From Calamus simplicifolius (taxonomy: Eukaryota > Streptophyta > Magnoliopsida > Arecales > Arecaceae), in NCBI GenBank assembly GCA_900491605.1, contig UESW01004079.1, positions 1,545,012 to 1,609,011 of the forward strand: a stretch of DNA of 64,000 bases, in the 5' to 3' direction. A model generated the notes under the pieces. That model worked only from the letters and a program-made list of their open reading frames with translations. It had not been told where the DNA came from and did not search any database. This document shows, piece by piece, positions 10,715 through 22,322 of this stretch. Both the position numbers and the translations under genes were made by a program. The stretch's first letter is position 1, and the number at the start of each line of letters is the position of its first letter.

Positions 10715-13570
10715 TGTAACATCCTAAAAAACCTTGTAATTTATTGGTAATATTAATGGCATTTTTTTTGAAATGAAAGTCATAGGGTTTCAATGAAGTA
10801 TGGGGTGTTGACCATTTGATAATTATAAAAAAGAGAAATTATGATGTAAATGAGTATATTTTTGAGTGCTAACGAGTTTGATTTAAGAAATTGAGAGATT
10901 TGAATTTTAATAGGCTTAAATTACAAGAAAAATCAAGTTCAGTTTGAGTTTTACCCTTAAGTGATATTTTTAGTAGTTAGAGTCGACTCTAATTGGAGTG
11001 GAGTCGACTCTGATACGGTTTTGAACTTTCGGCACGCTTTAGAATCGACACCTGCAGAAGGGGGAGTCGACTCTATTGGAAAAATAGAAGGTTAGCATTT
11101 TTGCTGCGTATTAGAGCTGACTCTAATTTTTGCGGGAGCCGACTCTAAATTTGTTAGAGCCGACTCTAAGATGACAGATTTCTTGGGTTAAATCTTGAAA
11201 TTTTCATATTTATTTCGTTTTAAGTCTGATTTGACTGTCATTTGAACTGTTGGATTTTAAAAATCGAGCTCTTCAAATTGGTGGGGTCTTTTTTAGAAAT
11301 GTTGCATAAAAGTATCGATTTAAATAAAAAATAATAATCTGAGCTATAAATCGATTAAAAAATGCTATATCATGGGCAAAATGGGAAAAGGCTCCAATGT
11401 CAATTGCTAATTGTGCTAAGGGTAATTTGGAAAAGAAAATCTAAGGGCAAAATATCATGGTTAAAAGTGAGCCACGTATTTTTTAAAAAGCGTGCATTAA
11501 GAGTATTTGAAGGCAAAATGAGAATTTGGCATGCCTTAGCCCCTAAGTTACCCATGACTTGGTCCCCAAGTCATTTGAGAAAAAGGGAAACGTGGGTTCA
11601 GCCAGAGAAAAGAAAGAGAGAAAGAAAGAGAGAAAGAGGAAGGAAAAGGGAAGCTTGGGGTTTGTGTTTAACTTCAGGTAAGCTATAGCTTCCCTAGATC
11701 TTGCATGACTTTAAATTTTCTTAAACTCTTATATTTTGAGGTAATAGTAGAAGTAATCTTGAGTAGAGAAGGATGGAAGAAAATAATGAGATATTAAAGG
11801 TTAGATCATATATGCATGCATGGTTTCGTGGGAAAAACCTCGTGTGGAGGTAACCCTAATAGCTATCGTATTTGTATGTTGACGTAGGTCAAGAGGATTA
11901 TTCCAGGGAGTCGAAATACCGGAGTTGAGTACCAGTTGAGGAGTAACCTGCTAAGGTGAGTAGGTTTCTCATCTAGCAATGATAAGTTAATTTAAGCTAG
12001 TATAATGAGATTAATACCTAGTTGTTGTATGTTATGTTTAGCAGAGTATTATGTATGTTTTAAATCTGAGAAATGAGAACCTAGTATATGATATTCTGAT
12101 GCATGAGTTTCGATGAAGGGATGTTGATATATACATGGCATATTTGCATGATAAAGCTTTACAAATGATATATTTTGATGCATGTATCATACTGAGCATC
12201 AGGCAGCTATGGGGCTGATCATCCTTTAAACTATACTATAGCATTAGCATTGCACACTACTATTAAGCCGGCACATCCTTGCGAATCGATCGTACGATAA
12301 ACCCCGGAATCAGGGGTGAGTGCACGCTTGACCAGGCTAGTGGGGCAGGTTGTAAGCAGCCTATGGGGGCATGAATCATAGCTCAGTGGAGCTGGTTACT
12401 ATATATATAGCCCATGGGGGCAGAGAGAAAACCCAAGGTTCCAGGGTTAAGGAACAAAGCACTTTGCCGAGTGAACCGTACGGGTAAGGGGTGCTATTTG
12501 TGCGGGGATCCTTTTGCTAGTCACACACCCAATGAGAGTACACCTATAGGAGGGTGACTGTAGAGTGGTACCTCAGAGGCATTACACACAGCCCAGTGCA
12601 CGAGATTTAAAAGCATATACTATGATTTAAAAAGGGTCAGTGGGCCAAGTAATTATCCCAAGAGGGGAAGTTTACATGAGATGCCAGTGGGCAGGTAGAT
12701 CCCGATGGAAATATGAGAATTTAATAAAGAAAGTCTGGGCTGTAGATAAAGAATGCATATCTTCATATTGTAATGCATGGATTTTTATCTTAATGAGTTA
12801 TCTTTCAGTGGAAAGTTATTGTAGAGTATTTCAGTACTAGTATATTATTTGAAGAATAAGCTACATTTTACTTTATTTGATATCATGTTAAAAATATACT
12901 TTGAGTTATACAAGCTTTATAGTATCAGCATACGTTTGAAAATGTGAGGTTATGGTTCTCTATTTCTCCATGGTTAGATGGTTATCCAGTCACTGAGACT
13001 TAGGTCTCACCCCTCTTTAATTGATATTTACTTTCAGATCATTGAGTATTTCTGTCAGAATCAAAGGATAAGAGGACAGAACCCTTAGCTGGTGAAGCTT
13101 GCTTGGATGCAAGGGTGTATAGATGATAGCCTTTTATTTTGAGATAGTGTGGGATGACATTTGTATATTTGCATATGTGAATGTGTACAGTGGGATGTGG
13201 TAATGTATCAAACTTATTTGGATATGAATACAAGACTTATATTTTGGAGAAAATATGAGCATGATGTATGTTCTTATGATTTTGATATCGATTGTGAATG
13301 TGATATTGTAAACTGCCTAAGGATGTCATAAAAAATATTATCTGAGCAGGTTGATGCTTAGTACTGATTTGAGTGATGTGCATATATAATTGAGCTGATA
13401 ATAAAAAGTTTTTAACAGTATATGTTTGCGAGTGTCTGTCACTTATGATAATCTGTTGGGGTTCTTTAGCTCTTTATGGAACGTTACATAAAGACTAGTA
13501 AAACTCTATCCGATTACCATAGGTGTGCAGGTGTGTTATCGGTGGCCCCAGAGAGAAGGGGGAGCTGACA
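10715..13570 (+). repeat. Element B 5' LTR
   Basis: 2856 bp, TGTAACATCC to GAGCTGACA. It carries a perfect 16-bp palindrome TTAGAGTCGACTCTAA at 10977-10992 and at least five imperfect copies in the next 200 bp, and a GA-rich microsatellite at about 11606-11645. Short open frames here (such as 11362-11688 and 12640-12840) are also present in shifted form in the 3' LTR and are not genes. Confidence 0.93.
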
Positions 13571-13575
13571 AGTTT

Positions 13576-13589
13576 TGGTATCAGAGCCC
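13576..13589 (+). other. Element B primer-binding site
   Basis: TGGTATCAGAGCCC lies five bases after the LTR end. This complements the 3' end of plant initiator methionine tRNA, the standard primer for this group. Confidence 0.92.
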
Positions 13590-13685
13590 TAGGTTATTAG
13601 GTCTTAGGAAAATAAATATGAGTATGAGTCTAGGATGATTGAATGATTATGATTATAGCTATTGAATGATGAAACTGATGCAATG

Positions 13686-14935
13686 AATATTATCTTGTAG
13701 GACGATTACTACAAAGACATCTAGAGTGATAGAGCAATCCTCAGGCAGGGATAGAAGCAAAGGTCAAAGTAGACCCAGAAGGTCAGTTAGAAGAAGTCAA
13801 ATTAGTAGAATGGCTTCTAGTGATTCCATCGAGCCAGTATCTAATGAGGCTAGGGTGAGGGCATTTTCAGAGCAGATGCCAGAGTCTTCTTCACAATCTG
13901 CTACCCCTATGCCAGTGAACCCATCTCAGGCACAGACTCAGGAGCCTAGTATGCCAGAGCTGGTAGGCATGATTACTCAGGCTGTGGTAGCAGCTGTGGG
14001 TGCTAGTTCCAACCTTTCAGCTAAAAATTTGGAGGTTATGAGGAATGTGAAAGAGCCAGGAAGTTGGGGGCTCTGAAGTTTTAGGGAACTACTGATGCTA
14101 TTCAGGTCGGGGCATGGCTGCAGAGGATCGAGAGAGTATTTGATGTGATGGGATGCTCTGAGAAGCAAAGGTTGGGTATTGACACCTTTTTGCTGGAGGG
14201 TAGAGCCCATAGTTGGTGGAGATCTATTTATAACAGGCAGTCCCAGGGAGTGGAGTTGTCATGGGAAGATTTTAGAAGAGAATTTCATCAGCAATATTAT
14301 TCTGAGATTTATAGGGATTAGAAGAGAAGGGATTTTCTTAGTCTAACCAAGGGGAGGATGTCTGTGGCAGATTATGAAGCCACTTTTATTGAGTTATCAG
14401 TTTGCTAGGGCCTTGGTGGCTGATGAGAGGGAGAGGTGCCAACTATTACAGGATGGATTGAATCTCCCTGTTAAAGCCAAGATCCGTATGCAGACCTATA
14501 ATATTTATTCTGAATTGGTGCAGGGAGCACTCAAAGCTGAGGAGATTGAAAAAGAATATATGAGTAGGAGGCAGGATAGAATGAAAAGAAGTGCTATTAG
14601 TTATTCTTCTGCTCTGGGAGGGACTCAGCCATTTAAGAAACCCCAGAGGGCTGGACAATTTTATTCTGGTTTTAGAGCCCCTAGTGATGTGGGCGGGGGA
14701 TCGGTATCTATGTTAGCATCTTGCCCAGCCCAAAGGAAGCCTTATGGGGGTGTGCCTCAGGTTGCCACCAGCAGGGTGTCTGGTAATGTAGGGGAGCAGG
14801 GTCATCCTTCTGGTGGAGGAAGAAATATACCTCCATATAATGTATGTGGGAGACTTCATTTGGGAGATTGTAAGAGGAGCAATAAAGGATGTTATATTTG
14901 TGGTGATCTAAGTCATCTGAAGTGAGATTACCTAG
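13686..14935 (+). pseudogene. Element B gag
   Basis: Gag reads from just after the primer site; the expected start appears as ACG at about 13702, so the initiator codon is lost. A low-complexity N-terminal part (13726-14076) is followed, after a stop at 14074 and a frame change, by the capsid region with AWLQRIERVFDVMGC, GRAHSWWRSI and SWEDFRREFHQQYY (14105-14310). The last part (14374-14925) contains CYICGDLSHLK, a CCHC zinc knuckle whose remaining residues are spoiled by a TGA at 14923 and a Cys-to-Tyr change. At least three frames are needed to read it. Confidence 0.85.
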
Positions 14936-15137
14936 GAGAGGGCAGCAGGCTGGTGGGCTTCCCCAGGGGCCAGTAGTGCCAAGGGGACAGCCTGGTAGGA
15001 GGGGTAACAGTGGTGTTGCGGCTTCAGCCAGTCAGGTGGGGCCTAATGTTAATCAACTAGGTGGGTCATCCATTGTTTCAAGGGCCGAGGCCAGAGTTTT
15101 TGCTATGACCAGGCAAGAGGCCTAGATTGATCCTGAT
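14936..15137 (+). pseudogene. Element B gag-protease linker
   Basis: Frame at 14922-15125 is rich in Gly, Gln and Val and ends with VFAMTRQEA, the conserved run that precedes the protease in Tekay-type polyproteins. A TAG at 15123 separates it from the protease frame. Confidence 0.6.
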
Positions 15138-15782
15138 GTGGTGACAGGTATGCTACCTATCGATAATCATGATGCTTATATTTTAATTGATTCTGGATCT
15201 ACGCATTCATTTATCTCATGTGAGTTTGCTAAGCATCTAGTTAGAGATGTGGGCCAGTTGGTAGTATCTATGCCCATATTTATAGCAGACCAAGTGTATA
15301 GAGGCTGTGATATTTTTGTGGAGGGTCAAAAATTAGCAGTAGATTTGATTCCTTTGAGATTGAAAGAGTTTGATATCATTTTGGGAATGGATTGGCTATC
15401 TGTGTATAGAGCCAGAGTAGATTGCTTGAGGAAGGAGGTGATGTTACAAACTTTTGACGATAAGGAGGTCTATTTCGTTGGTGATAAGAGGGGGTTGCCT
15501 TCAGGAGTGATTTTAGCTCTGTCGGCCAATAGATTGCTAGCAAAGAGATGCAAAGCCTATTTAGCTTGTGTAGTAAGCCTAGAGGGGAATGGTTTAGAGC
15601 TGGCGGATATTCCTGTGGTAGGGAATTTTTCAGATGTATTTCCTGAGGAGCTGCCAGGGTTACCTCCTGACAGAGGATTCGATTTCAGTATAGATCTAGT
15701 TCCAGATACCAGACCAATAGCCAGGGCACCTTATAGAATGGCTCCAGCTGAATTGAAAGAATTGAAAAGCCAGTTACAATAA
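15138..15782 (+). pseudogene. Element B aspartic protease and start of RT
   Basis: 214 open codons. Protease: ILIDSGSTHSFIS with the catalytic D-S-G intact (about 15183), IILGMDWLSVY near the end of the domain. The tether to RT contains FSDVFPEELPGLPPDR and IDLVPDTRPIA, which are characteristic of chromoviruses. The frame stops at TAA 15780, just before LLDKGFIRPS. The protease itself looks functional; the polyprotein does not. Confidence 0.88.
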
Positions 15783-16688
15783 TTATTGGATAAAGGGTTT
15801 ATTAGGCCTAGTATATCGCAATGGTGTACACCAGTATTGTTTGTGAAGAAAAAGGATGGTACCTTGAGGTTATGTATAGATTATAGACAGTTAAACAAGA
15901 TGACCATTAGAAACAATTATCCATTGCTGAGGATCGATTATTTGTTTGATCAGCTGCAGGGGCAGCAGTATTTTCAAAGATTGATCTGAGATTTGGGTAT
16001 CATCAATTGAAAATAAAGAATGAGGATATATCTAAAACTGCTTTCAGGACCAGATATGGTCATTATGAGTTCTTGGTGATGTCATTTGGCTTGACAAATG
16101 CTCCAGCTGCTTTTATGGGTCTGATGAATCAAGTATTTCAAAAGTCTAGATAAATTTGTGATAGTATTCATTGATAATATCTTGATTTATTTTAGAAGTA
16201 GTGAAGAGCATAAGCAGCATCTGAAGACAGTTTTGCAGATATTAAGAGAAAAGCAATTATATGCAAAGTTTAGTAAAAGTAAATTTTGGCTGGATGAGGT
16301 AAAGTTCTTGGGACATGTAGTTTCAGCCGAAGGTATTATGGTAGATCCTCAAAAAATTGAAGCTATAGTGAATTGGGTATCACCTACCAATCAGACTAAG
16401 GCGAAGAGTTTCTTGGGGCTAGCAAGATATTATAGAAGATTTATAGAAAATTTCTTGATTTTGGCTTCTCCTATAACTAAGCTGCTTAGAAAGAATATCA
16501 AGTTTGATTGGTCTAATGAATGCCAGAAGAGTATGGATGAATTGAAAAAGAGATTAACCTCAGCCCTAATTCTAATACTCCCTGATAGTGCCAGTGATTA
16601 TGTGATCTATAGTGATGCCTCATTAAAAGGTTTGGGGTGTGTTTTAATGCATAATGGAAAAGTGTGGCTTATATATCTTGACAGTTGA
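15783..16688 (+). pseudogene. Element B reverse transcriptase
   Basis: RT blocks in order: WCTPVLFVKKKDGTLRLCID (15822-15881), a one-base shift near 15975, FSKIDLRFGYHQLKI (first catalytic Asp), FGLTNAPAAFM, a second one-base shift near 16150, then FIDNILIY (about 16167). The family signature is F-I-D-D; the second catalytic Asp is Asn here, a G-to-A change. FLGHVVSAEGI and FLGLARYYRRFI of the connection follow. RNase H begins with YSDASLKGLGCVLM before another shift near 16665. Dead by frame and by active site. Confidence 0.9.
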
Positions 16689-17325
16689 GATTCCATGAAA
16701 AGAATTACCAACCCATGATTTGGAGTTAGCTGCTGTTATATTTGCATTGAAGGTTTGGAGGCACTACTTGTATGGAAAAAGGTCCCATATATTTACTGAT
16801 CATAAGAGCTTGAAATATATTCTGACCCAGAAGGAATTGAATTTAAGGCAGAGAAGATGGATTGAATTGATTAAAGATTATAATTGCACTATTAAGTATC
16901 ACCCAGGGAAAGCTAATGTTGTGGCTGATGCCTTGAGTCGGAAGTCTATGGCCACATTGGCTTCTATTAGAACAGTACAGCTACCCTTGATGATTGAGTT
17001 AAGGAGGTTAGATGCAGAGCTAGCTGTAGAAGAATCAGGAGCCTTACTGGCTACTTTCAGAGTGAGACCCCAGATGCTAAAGGAAATAAGAGAAGCTCAG
17101 CTGCTAGATCTACAGTTGCTTAAAGCTAGAGATTTAATTCAGAGTGGGTCTCAGTCAGAGTTTTCTGTTAGAGGTGATAGGGTGTTATTATTCAAGGGTA
17201 GAGTTTGTGTGCTAGCTGTGGAATCAGTGAAAGATCATATTTTAAAGGAAGCACATAACTCAGCTTATTTAATGCATCCAGGTAGTACTAAGATGTATAG
17301 AACTATCAAACAGAATTACTGGTGA
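16689..17325 (+). pseudogene. Element B RNase H and integrase zinc region
   Basis: 201 codons open from 16720. RNase H: HDLELAAVIFALKVWRHYLYG, IFTDHKSLKYI and the end HPGKANVVADALSRK. Then the linker and the integrase N-terminal domain, with HNSAYLMHPGSTKMYRTIKQ, ending at TGA 17323 in place of the second Trp of a W-W pair. Confidence 0.87.
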
Positions 17326-18498
17326 AATGGAATGAAAAAGGAGATAGCTGAGTATGTATCTAAGTATTTGGTGTGTCAGCAAATTAAGGCTGAACATCAG
17401 TGTCCTGATGGTAAGCTTCAGCCTCTATTTGTGCCAAAGTAGAAATGGGAGCATATAACTATAGATTTTGTTGTAGGACTCCCAAAGACAAGAAGGGGCA
17501 ATGATGCTATATGGGTGATAGTTGATAGATTGACTAAGTCTGCTTATTTTTTGCCTATTAATATTATCTTTACCTTGGATAGGTTAGCAGAATTATATGT
17601 GTATGAAATTGTGAGTAGGCATGTTGTGCCGATATCAATTGTATCAAACAGAGATCCAAGGTTTACATCTCAATTTTGGGCAGAATTATAGAAAGCTTTG
17701 GAGACTAAATTGAGGTTCAGTACAGCATTTCATCCCTAAACTGATGGTCAATCGGATAGAACCATCCAGACACTGGAGGATATGCTGAGAGCTTGTGTCA
17801 TGGAATTTTCAGATAGTTGGGATGATCATCTGCCTTTAATAGAGTTTGCTTATAATAACAGCTACCATTCTAGCATTGATATGACACCATATGAGGCCTT
17901 GTATGGGAGAAAATGTAGAACTTTAGTGTGTTGGGATGAGGAGTGAGAGAGGAGGCTGTTAGGCCTCAAGTTAGTGCAGCTTACAATAGATCAAGTTAAA
18001 ATCATAAGAGCTAAATTAAAGGCAGCCCAGGATAGACAGAAGAGCTATGCAGATAAAAAGCATAGAGAGGTAAAGTTTGAAGTTGGAGATAAAGTCGTTC
18101 TGAAGGTATCTCCTTGGCGAGGTATTATGAGATTTGGAAAGAAAGGCAAGTTGAGTCCCAGGTATATTGGACCCAATAAAATTATGGAAAGAGTTAGGAC
18201 ACTAGCTTATAAATTGGCTTTACCTCCAGAGTTATATCATATTCATAATGTATTTCATGTATCAATGCTTAGGAGGTATGTGCCGAATTCCTCTCATGTG
18301 ATTCAGTCTGAGACTATAGAGTTACAGGAAGATTTATCATTTGCAACGAAACTAGTGAAGAACTTGAGTAGGGAGATTAAGCAGCTCCGCAGCAAAAGAA
18401 TTCCATTAGTCAAGGTACAATGATTAAATCATCAAAAAAAGGAGGTTACATGGGAGCGAGAGGATGGGATGAGATTGAAGTACCCCCATCTATTTTGA
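17326..18498 (+). pseudogene. Element B integrase core and chromodomain
   Basis: Same frame as the preceding part with stops at 17440, 17689, 17737, 17944 and 18421. Core residues are all visible: ITIDFVVGLPK (first Asp), VSNRDPRFTSQFW (position of the second Asp is the D in RDPRF) and the usual HP.TDGQSDRTIQTLED block. In that block the catalytic Glu normally found in DGQSERT is Asp. The GPY-type C-terminal domain (KLSPRYIGPNKIMERV) is followed by a group II chromodomain: KQLRSKRIPLVKVQ, a TGA for its Trp, then EVTWEREDGMRLKYPHLF and the natural TGA at 18496. Chromodomains steer integration to heterochromatin in known chromoviruses. Confidence 0.88.
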
Positions 18499-18534
18499 AA
18501 ATATATCTAGCTAAATTTCGGGGATGAAATTTCT

Positions 18535-18549
18535 GAAGAGGGGGAGAAT
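18535..18549 (+). other. Element B polypurine tract
   Basis: GAAGAGGGGGAGAAT directly precedes the 3' LTR start. Such purine runs prime plus-strand DNA synthesis. Confidence 0.85.
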
Positions 18550-21465
18550 TGTAACATCCTAAAAAAACCTTGTAATTTATTGTTAATATTAATGACATTT
18601 TTATTTGAAATGAAAGTCATAGGGTTTCAATGAAGTATGTGCGTGTTGACCATTTGATAATTGTAAAAAGAAGAAATTATGGAGTAAATGAATATATTTT
18701 TGAGTGCTAATGAGTTTGATTTAAGAAATTGAGAGATTTGAGTTTTAATAAGCTTAAATCACAAGAAAAATTAAGTTTAGTTTGAGTAGTACCCTTAAGT
18801 GATGTTTTTAGTAGTTAGAGTCGACTCTAATTGTAGTGGAGTCAACTCTGGTATGGTTTTAAACTTCCGGCACGCTTTAGAGTCGACACCTGCAGAAGGG
18901 GGAGTCAACTCTATTGAAAAAATAGAAGGTTAGCATTTCTGCTGGGTATTAGAGCCGACTCTAATTTTTAAGAGCCAACTCTAATTTTTGCGGGAGCCGA
19001 CTCTAAATCTATTAGAGCCGACTCTAAGACGGCAGATTTCTTGGGTTAAATCTTGAAATTTTCATATTTATTCCGTTTTAAGTCCGATTTGAGTGCCGTT
19101 TGAACCGTTGGATTTCAAAAATCGAGCTCTTCAAATTGGTGGGGTATTTTCTTAGAAATGTTGCATAAAAATATCGATTTAAATGAAAAATAAAAATCTG
19201 GGCTATAAATCGATTAAAAAATGCTATATCAGGGGCAAAATGGGGAAAGACTCCAATGTCAATTGCTAATTGTGCTAAGGGCAATTTGGAAAAGAAAATC
19301 TAAGGGCAAAATATCATGGTTATAAGTGAGCCACGTGTTTTTCAAAAAAAGTGCATTAAAAGTGTTTGAGGAAAAAATGAGAATTTTGCATGCCTTAGCC
19401 CCTAAGTTACCCATGACTTGGTCCCCAAGTCATTTGAGAAAAGGGAAACGTGGGTTCAGCCAGAGAAAAGAAAGAGAAAGAAAGAAAGAAAGAAAGAAAG
19501 AGAGGAAGAGAAAGAAGGAGAAAGAAAGAGGAAGGAAAAGGGAAGCTTGGGGTTTGTGTTTGGCTCCAGATAAGCTATAGCTTCCCTAGATCTTGCATGA
19601 CTTTAAATTTTCTTATACTCTTATATTTTAAGGTAATAGTGGAAGTAATCTTGAGTAGAGAAAGGATGGAAGAAAATAATGAGATATTAAAGGTTAGATC
19701 ATGTATGCATGCATGGTTTCATGGGAAAAACCTCGTGTGGAGGTAACCCTAATAGCTATCGTATCTGTATATTGACGTAGGTCAAGAGGATTATTCCAGG
19801 GAGTCAGAATACCGGAGTTGAGTACCAGTTAAGCAGTAACCTACTAAGGTGAGTGGGTTTCTCATCTAGCAATGATAAGTTAATTTGAGCTAGTATAATG
19901 AGATTAATACCTAGTTGTGGTATGTTATATTTAGCAGAGTATTATATATGTTTTAAATTTGAGAAATGAGAACCTAGTATATGATATTCTGATGCATGAG
20001 TTTTGATGAGGGGATTGTTGATGTATACATGGCATATTTGCATGATAAAGCTTTACAAATGACATATTTTGATGTATGTATCATACTAAGCATCAGGCAG
20101 CTATGGGGCTGATCATCCTTTAGACTGTACTATAGCATTAGCATTGCACACTACTATTGAGCCGGCACATCCTTGCGAATCAATCGTACGATGAACCTAG
20201 GAATCAGGGGTGAGTGCACACTTGACCAAGCCAGTGGGGCAGGTTGTAAGCAGCCCGTGGGGGCATGAATCGTAGCTCAGTGGAGCTGGTTACTATATAT
20301 ATAGCCCGTGGAGGCAGAAAGAGAATCCGAGGTTTCAGGGTTAAGAAACAAAGCACTTTACCGGGTGAACTGCAGGGGTAAGGGGTGCTATTTGTGCGGG
20401 GATCCTGTTGCTAGTCACGCACCCAATGAGAGTACACCTACATGAGAGCGACTGTAGAGTGGTACCTCAGAGGCATTACACACACAGCATAGTAGCATGA
20501 GATTTAAAAGCATATACTGTGATTCAAAAAGGGTCAGTGGGCCAAGTAATTATCCCAAGAGGGGAAGTTTACATGAGATGCCAGTGGGCAGGTAGATCCC
20601 GATGAAAATTTAAAAATTTAATAAAGAAAGTCTGGGCTGTAGATAAAGAATGCATATCTTCATATTGTAATGCATGGATTTTTATCTTAATGAGTTATCT
20701 TTCAGTGAAAAGTTATTGTAGAGTATTTCAGTACCGGTATATTATTTGAAGAATAAGCTATATTTTACTTTATCTGATATCATGTTAAAAATATACTTTG
20801 AGTTATACAAGCTATATAGTATCAGCATACAATTGAAAATGTGAGGTTATGGTTCTCTATTTCTCTATGGTTAGATGGTTATCCAGTCACTGAGACTTAG
20901 GTCTCACCCCTCTTTGATTGATATTTACTTTTAGATCAGTGAGTATTTCTGCCATGATTAAAGGATAAGCAGGACGAAACCCTTAGCTGGTGAAGCTTGC
21001 TTGAATGCAAGGGTGTATAGATGATAGCCTTATATATTGAGATAGTGTGGGATGACATTTGTATATTTGCATGTGTGTATGTGTACAGTGGGATGTGGTA
21101 ATGTATCAGACTTATTTGGATATGAATACAAGACTTATGTTTTGAAGAAAATTATAAGCATGATGTATGTACTTATGATTTTGATGTCGATTGTGAATGT
21201 GATCTTGTAAACTGCCTAAGGATGTCATGAAAAATATTATATGAGTAGGTTGATGCTTAGTGTTGATTTGAGTGATATGCATATATAATTGAGCTGATAA
21301 TAAAAAGTTTTTACAGGATGTGTTTGCGAGTGTCCACTTATGATAATTTGTTGGGGTTTTCTAGCTCTTTATGGAGCGCTACATAAAGACTAGTAAAACT
21401 CTATCCGATTACCATAGGTGTGTAGGTGTGCTGTTGGTGGCCCCAGAGAGAAGGGGGAGCTGACA
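18550..21465 (+). repeat. Element B 3' LTR
   Basis: 2916 bp, collinear with the 5' LTR with scattered base changes. The same perfect palindrome is at 18815-18830. Differences include an extra AGAGCCAACTCTAA motif near 18970 and a longer GA/GAAA microsatellite (about 19466-19535), which explain most of the extra length. Confidence 0.93.
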
Positions 21466-21960
21466 GCGAGAAACCCCCATAGTGGTTCAAGTCCTATGGC
21501 CTCAACGGCCCTGAGTTAAACTCCTGGGCTGGTGCAAGAAACTCTTGTGGTAGTTTTCAAAAGGACCTTGGCGGTCCTACGATCATAGATACCCCTGGAC
21601 CGGTGCTAGAAACCCCCGTGGTGGTTCAAGTTCTATGGTCTCGGCAGCCCCGAGTTAAATTTTCGGGCCAATGCGAGAAACCTTCGTGGTAGTTTTTAAA
21701 AGGACCTCAATGGTCCCGCGATAATAGACACCCCCGGGCTAGTGCGAGAAACCTCCATGGTGGTTCAAAGCCTATGGTCTTGGTGGCCCCGAGTCAAACT
21801 CTCGGGCCGGTGTGAAAAACTCTCGTGGTAGTTTTCAAAAGGACCTCGACAGTTCCACGATCATAGACACCCCCGGGCCGGCACGAAAAATCCCTGCGGT
21901 AGTTTTTAAAAGGATCTCGGCGGTCTCGCGATCATAGACATCCCCGGACGTAGAGGTTGT
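21466..21960 (+). repeat. Element A tandem repeats, ~140-bp unit
   Basis: Continuation of the block interrupted by B; it begins with the right target duplication GCGAG. The landmark GTGGTAGTTTTCAAAAGGACC recurs at about 21546, 21686 and 21825 and again at 21896. So the full unit is about 140 bp, with a related half-unit of about 70 bp. Each unit also contains GGTTCAAG..CTATGG and CCCCGAGTTAAACTC. Tandem repeats between pol and 3' LTR are usual in Tat elements. Confidence 0.87.
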
Positions 21961-22322
21961 TAGAAGGATATGATACCCTTCGGGCCTATGACAAAGACCG
22001 ACGTGAGTGTCCAAAAAGCATCCCAGCAAAAACCTAAGAGGTGAATATGAACCTAAACGTTCCCATTAAGCCCACCTATCAAATCACTGACACTCTAAAT
22101 ATGACCATGATGATGAAGGTGTATCTTGTTGAATCCAAAGGCTAAAGCCAAGACATGGTCACTCAAAAGACCGAGGCATTACAAAAAGATAAGTTCGTCA
22201 GATTTAGGCGAAATGTCTTTTCTATCAATAATTCTTTCATTTCAATAAACTTATTATCATAAAAAAAAAAGACTGACATTAGTCAGATTACAAAATATTG
22301 AAAGCAGAACAAGAAACTAAAC

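Larger units (their letters stand above)
10715..21465 (+). mobile_element. Element B: complete Tekay/Del-type chromovirus
   Basis: A 10.75-kb Ty3/gypsy element with two ~2.9-kb LTRs that start TGTAACATCC and end GAGCTGACA. A tRNA-iMet primer site lies at 13576 and a purine tract at 18535-18549. It is flanked by ACGAG on the left and GCGAG on the right, a 5-bp target duplication with one change. Long LTRs, gag-pol order with integrase last, and a C-terminal chromodomain place it in the Tekay (Del) chromovirus group. All coding parts are broken, mostly by transition-type stops and one-base shifts. Confidence 0.93.

Noticed and set aside
11362..11688. Lys/Arg-rich frame in the LTR of B (and its copies at 19326-19746)
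   Set aside because: It lies wholly within the LTR and ends in a GA microsatellite; the two LTRs do not keep the same frame.
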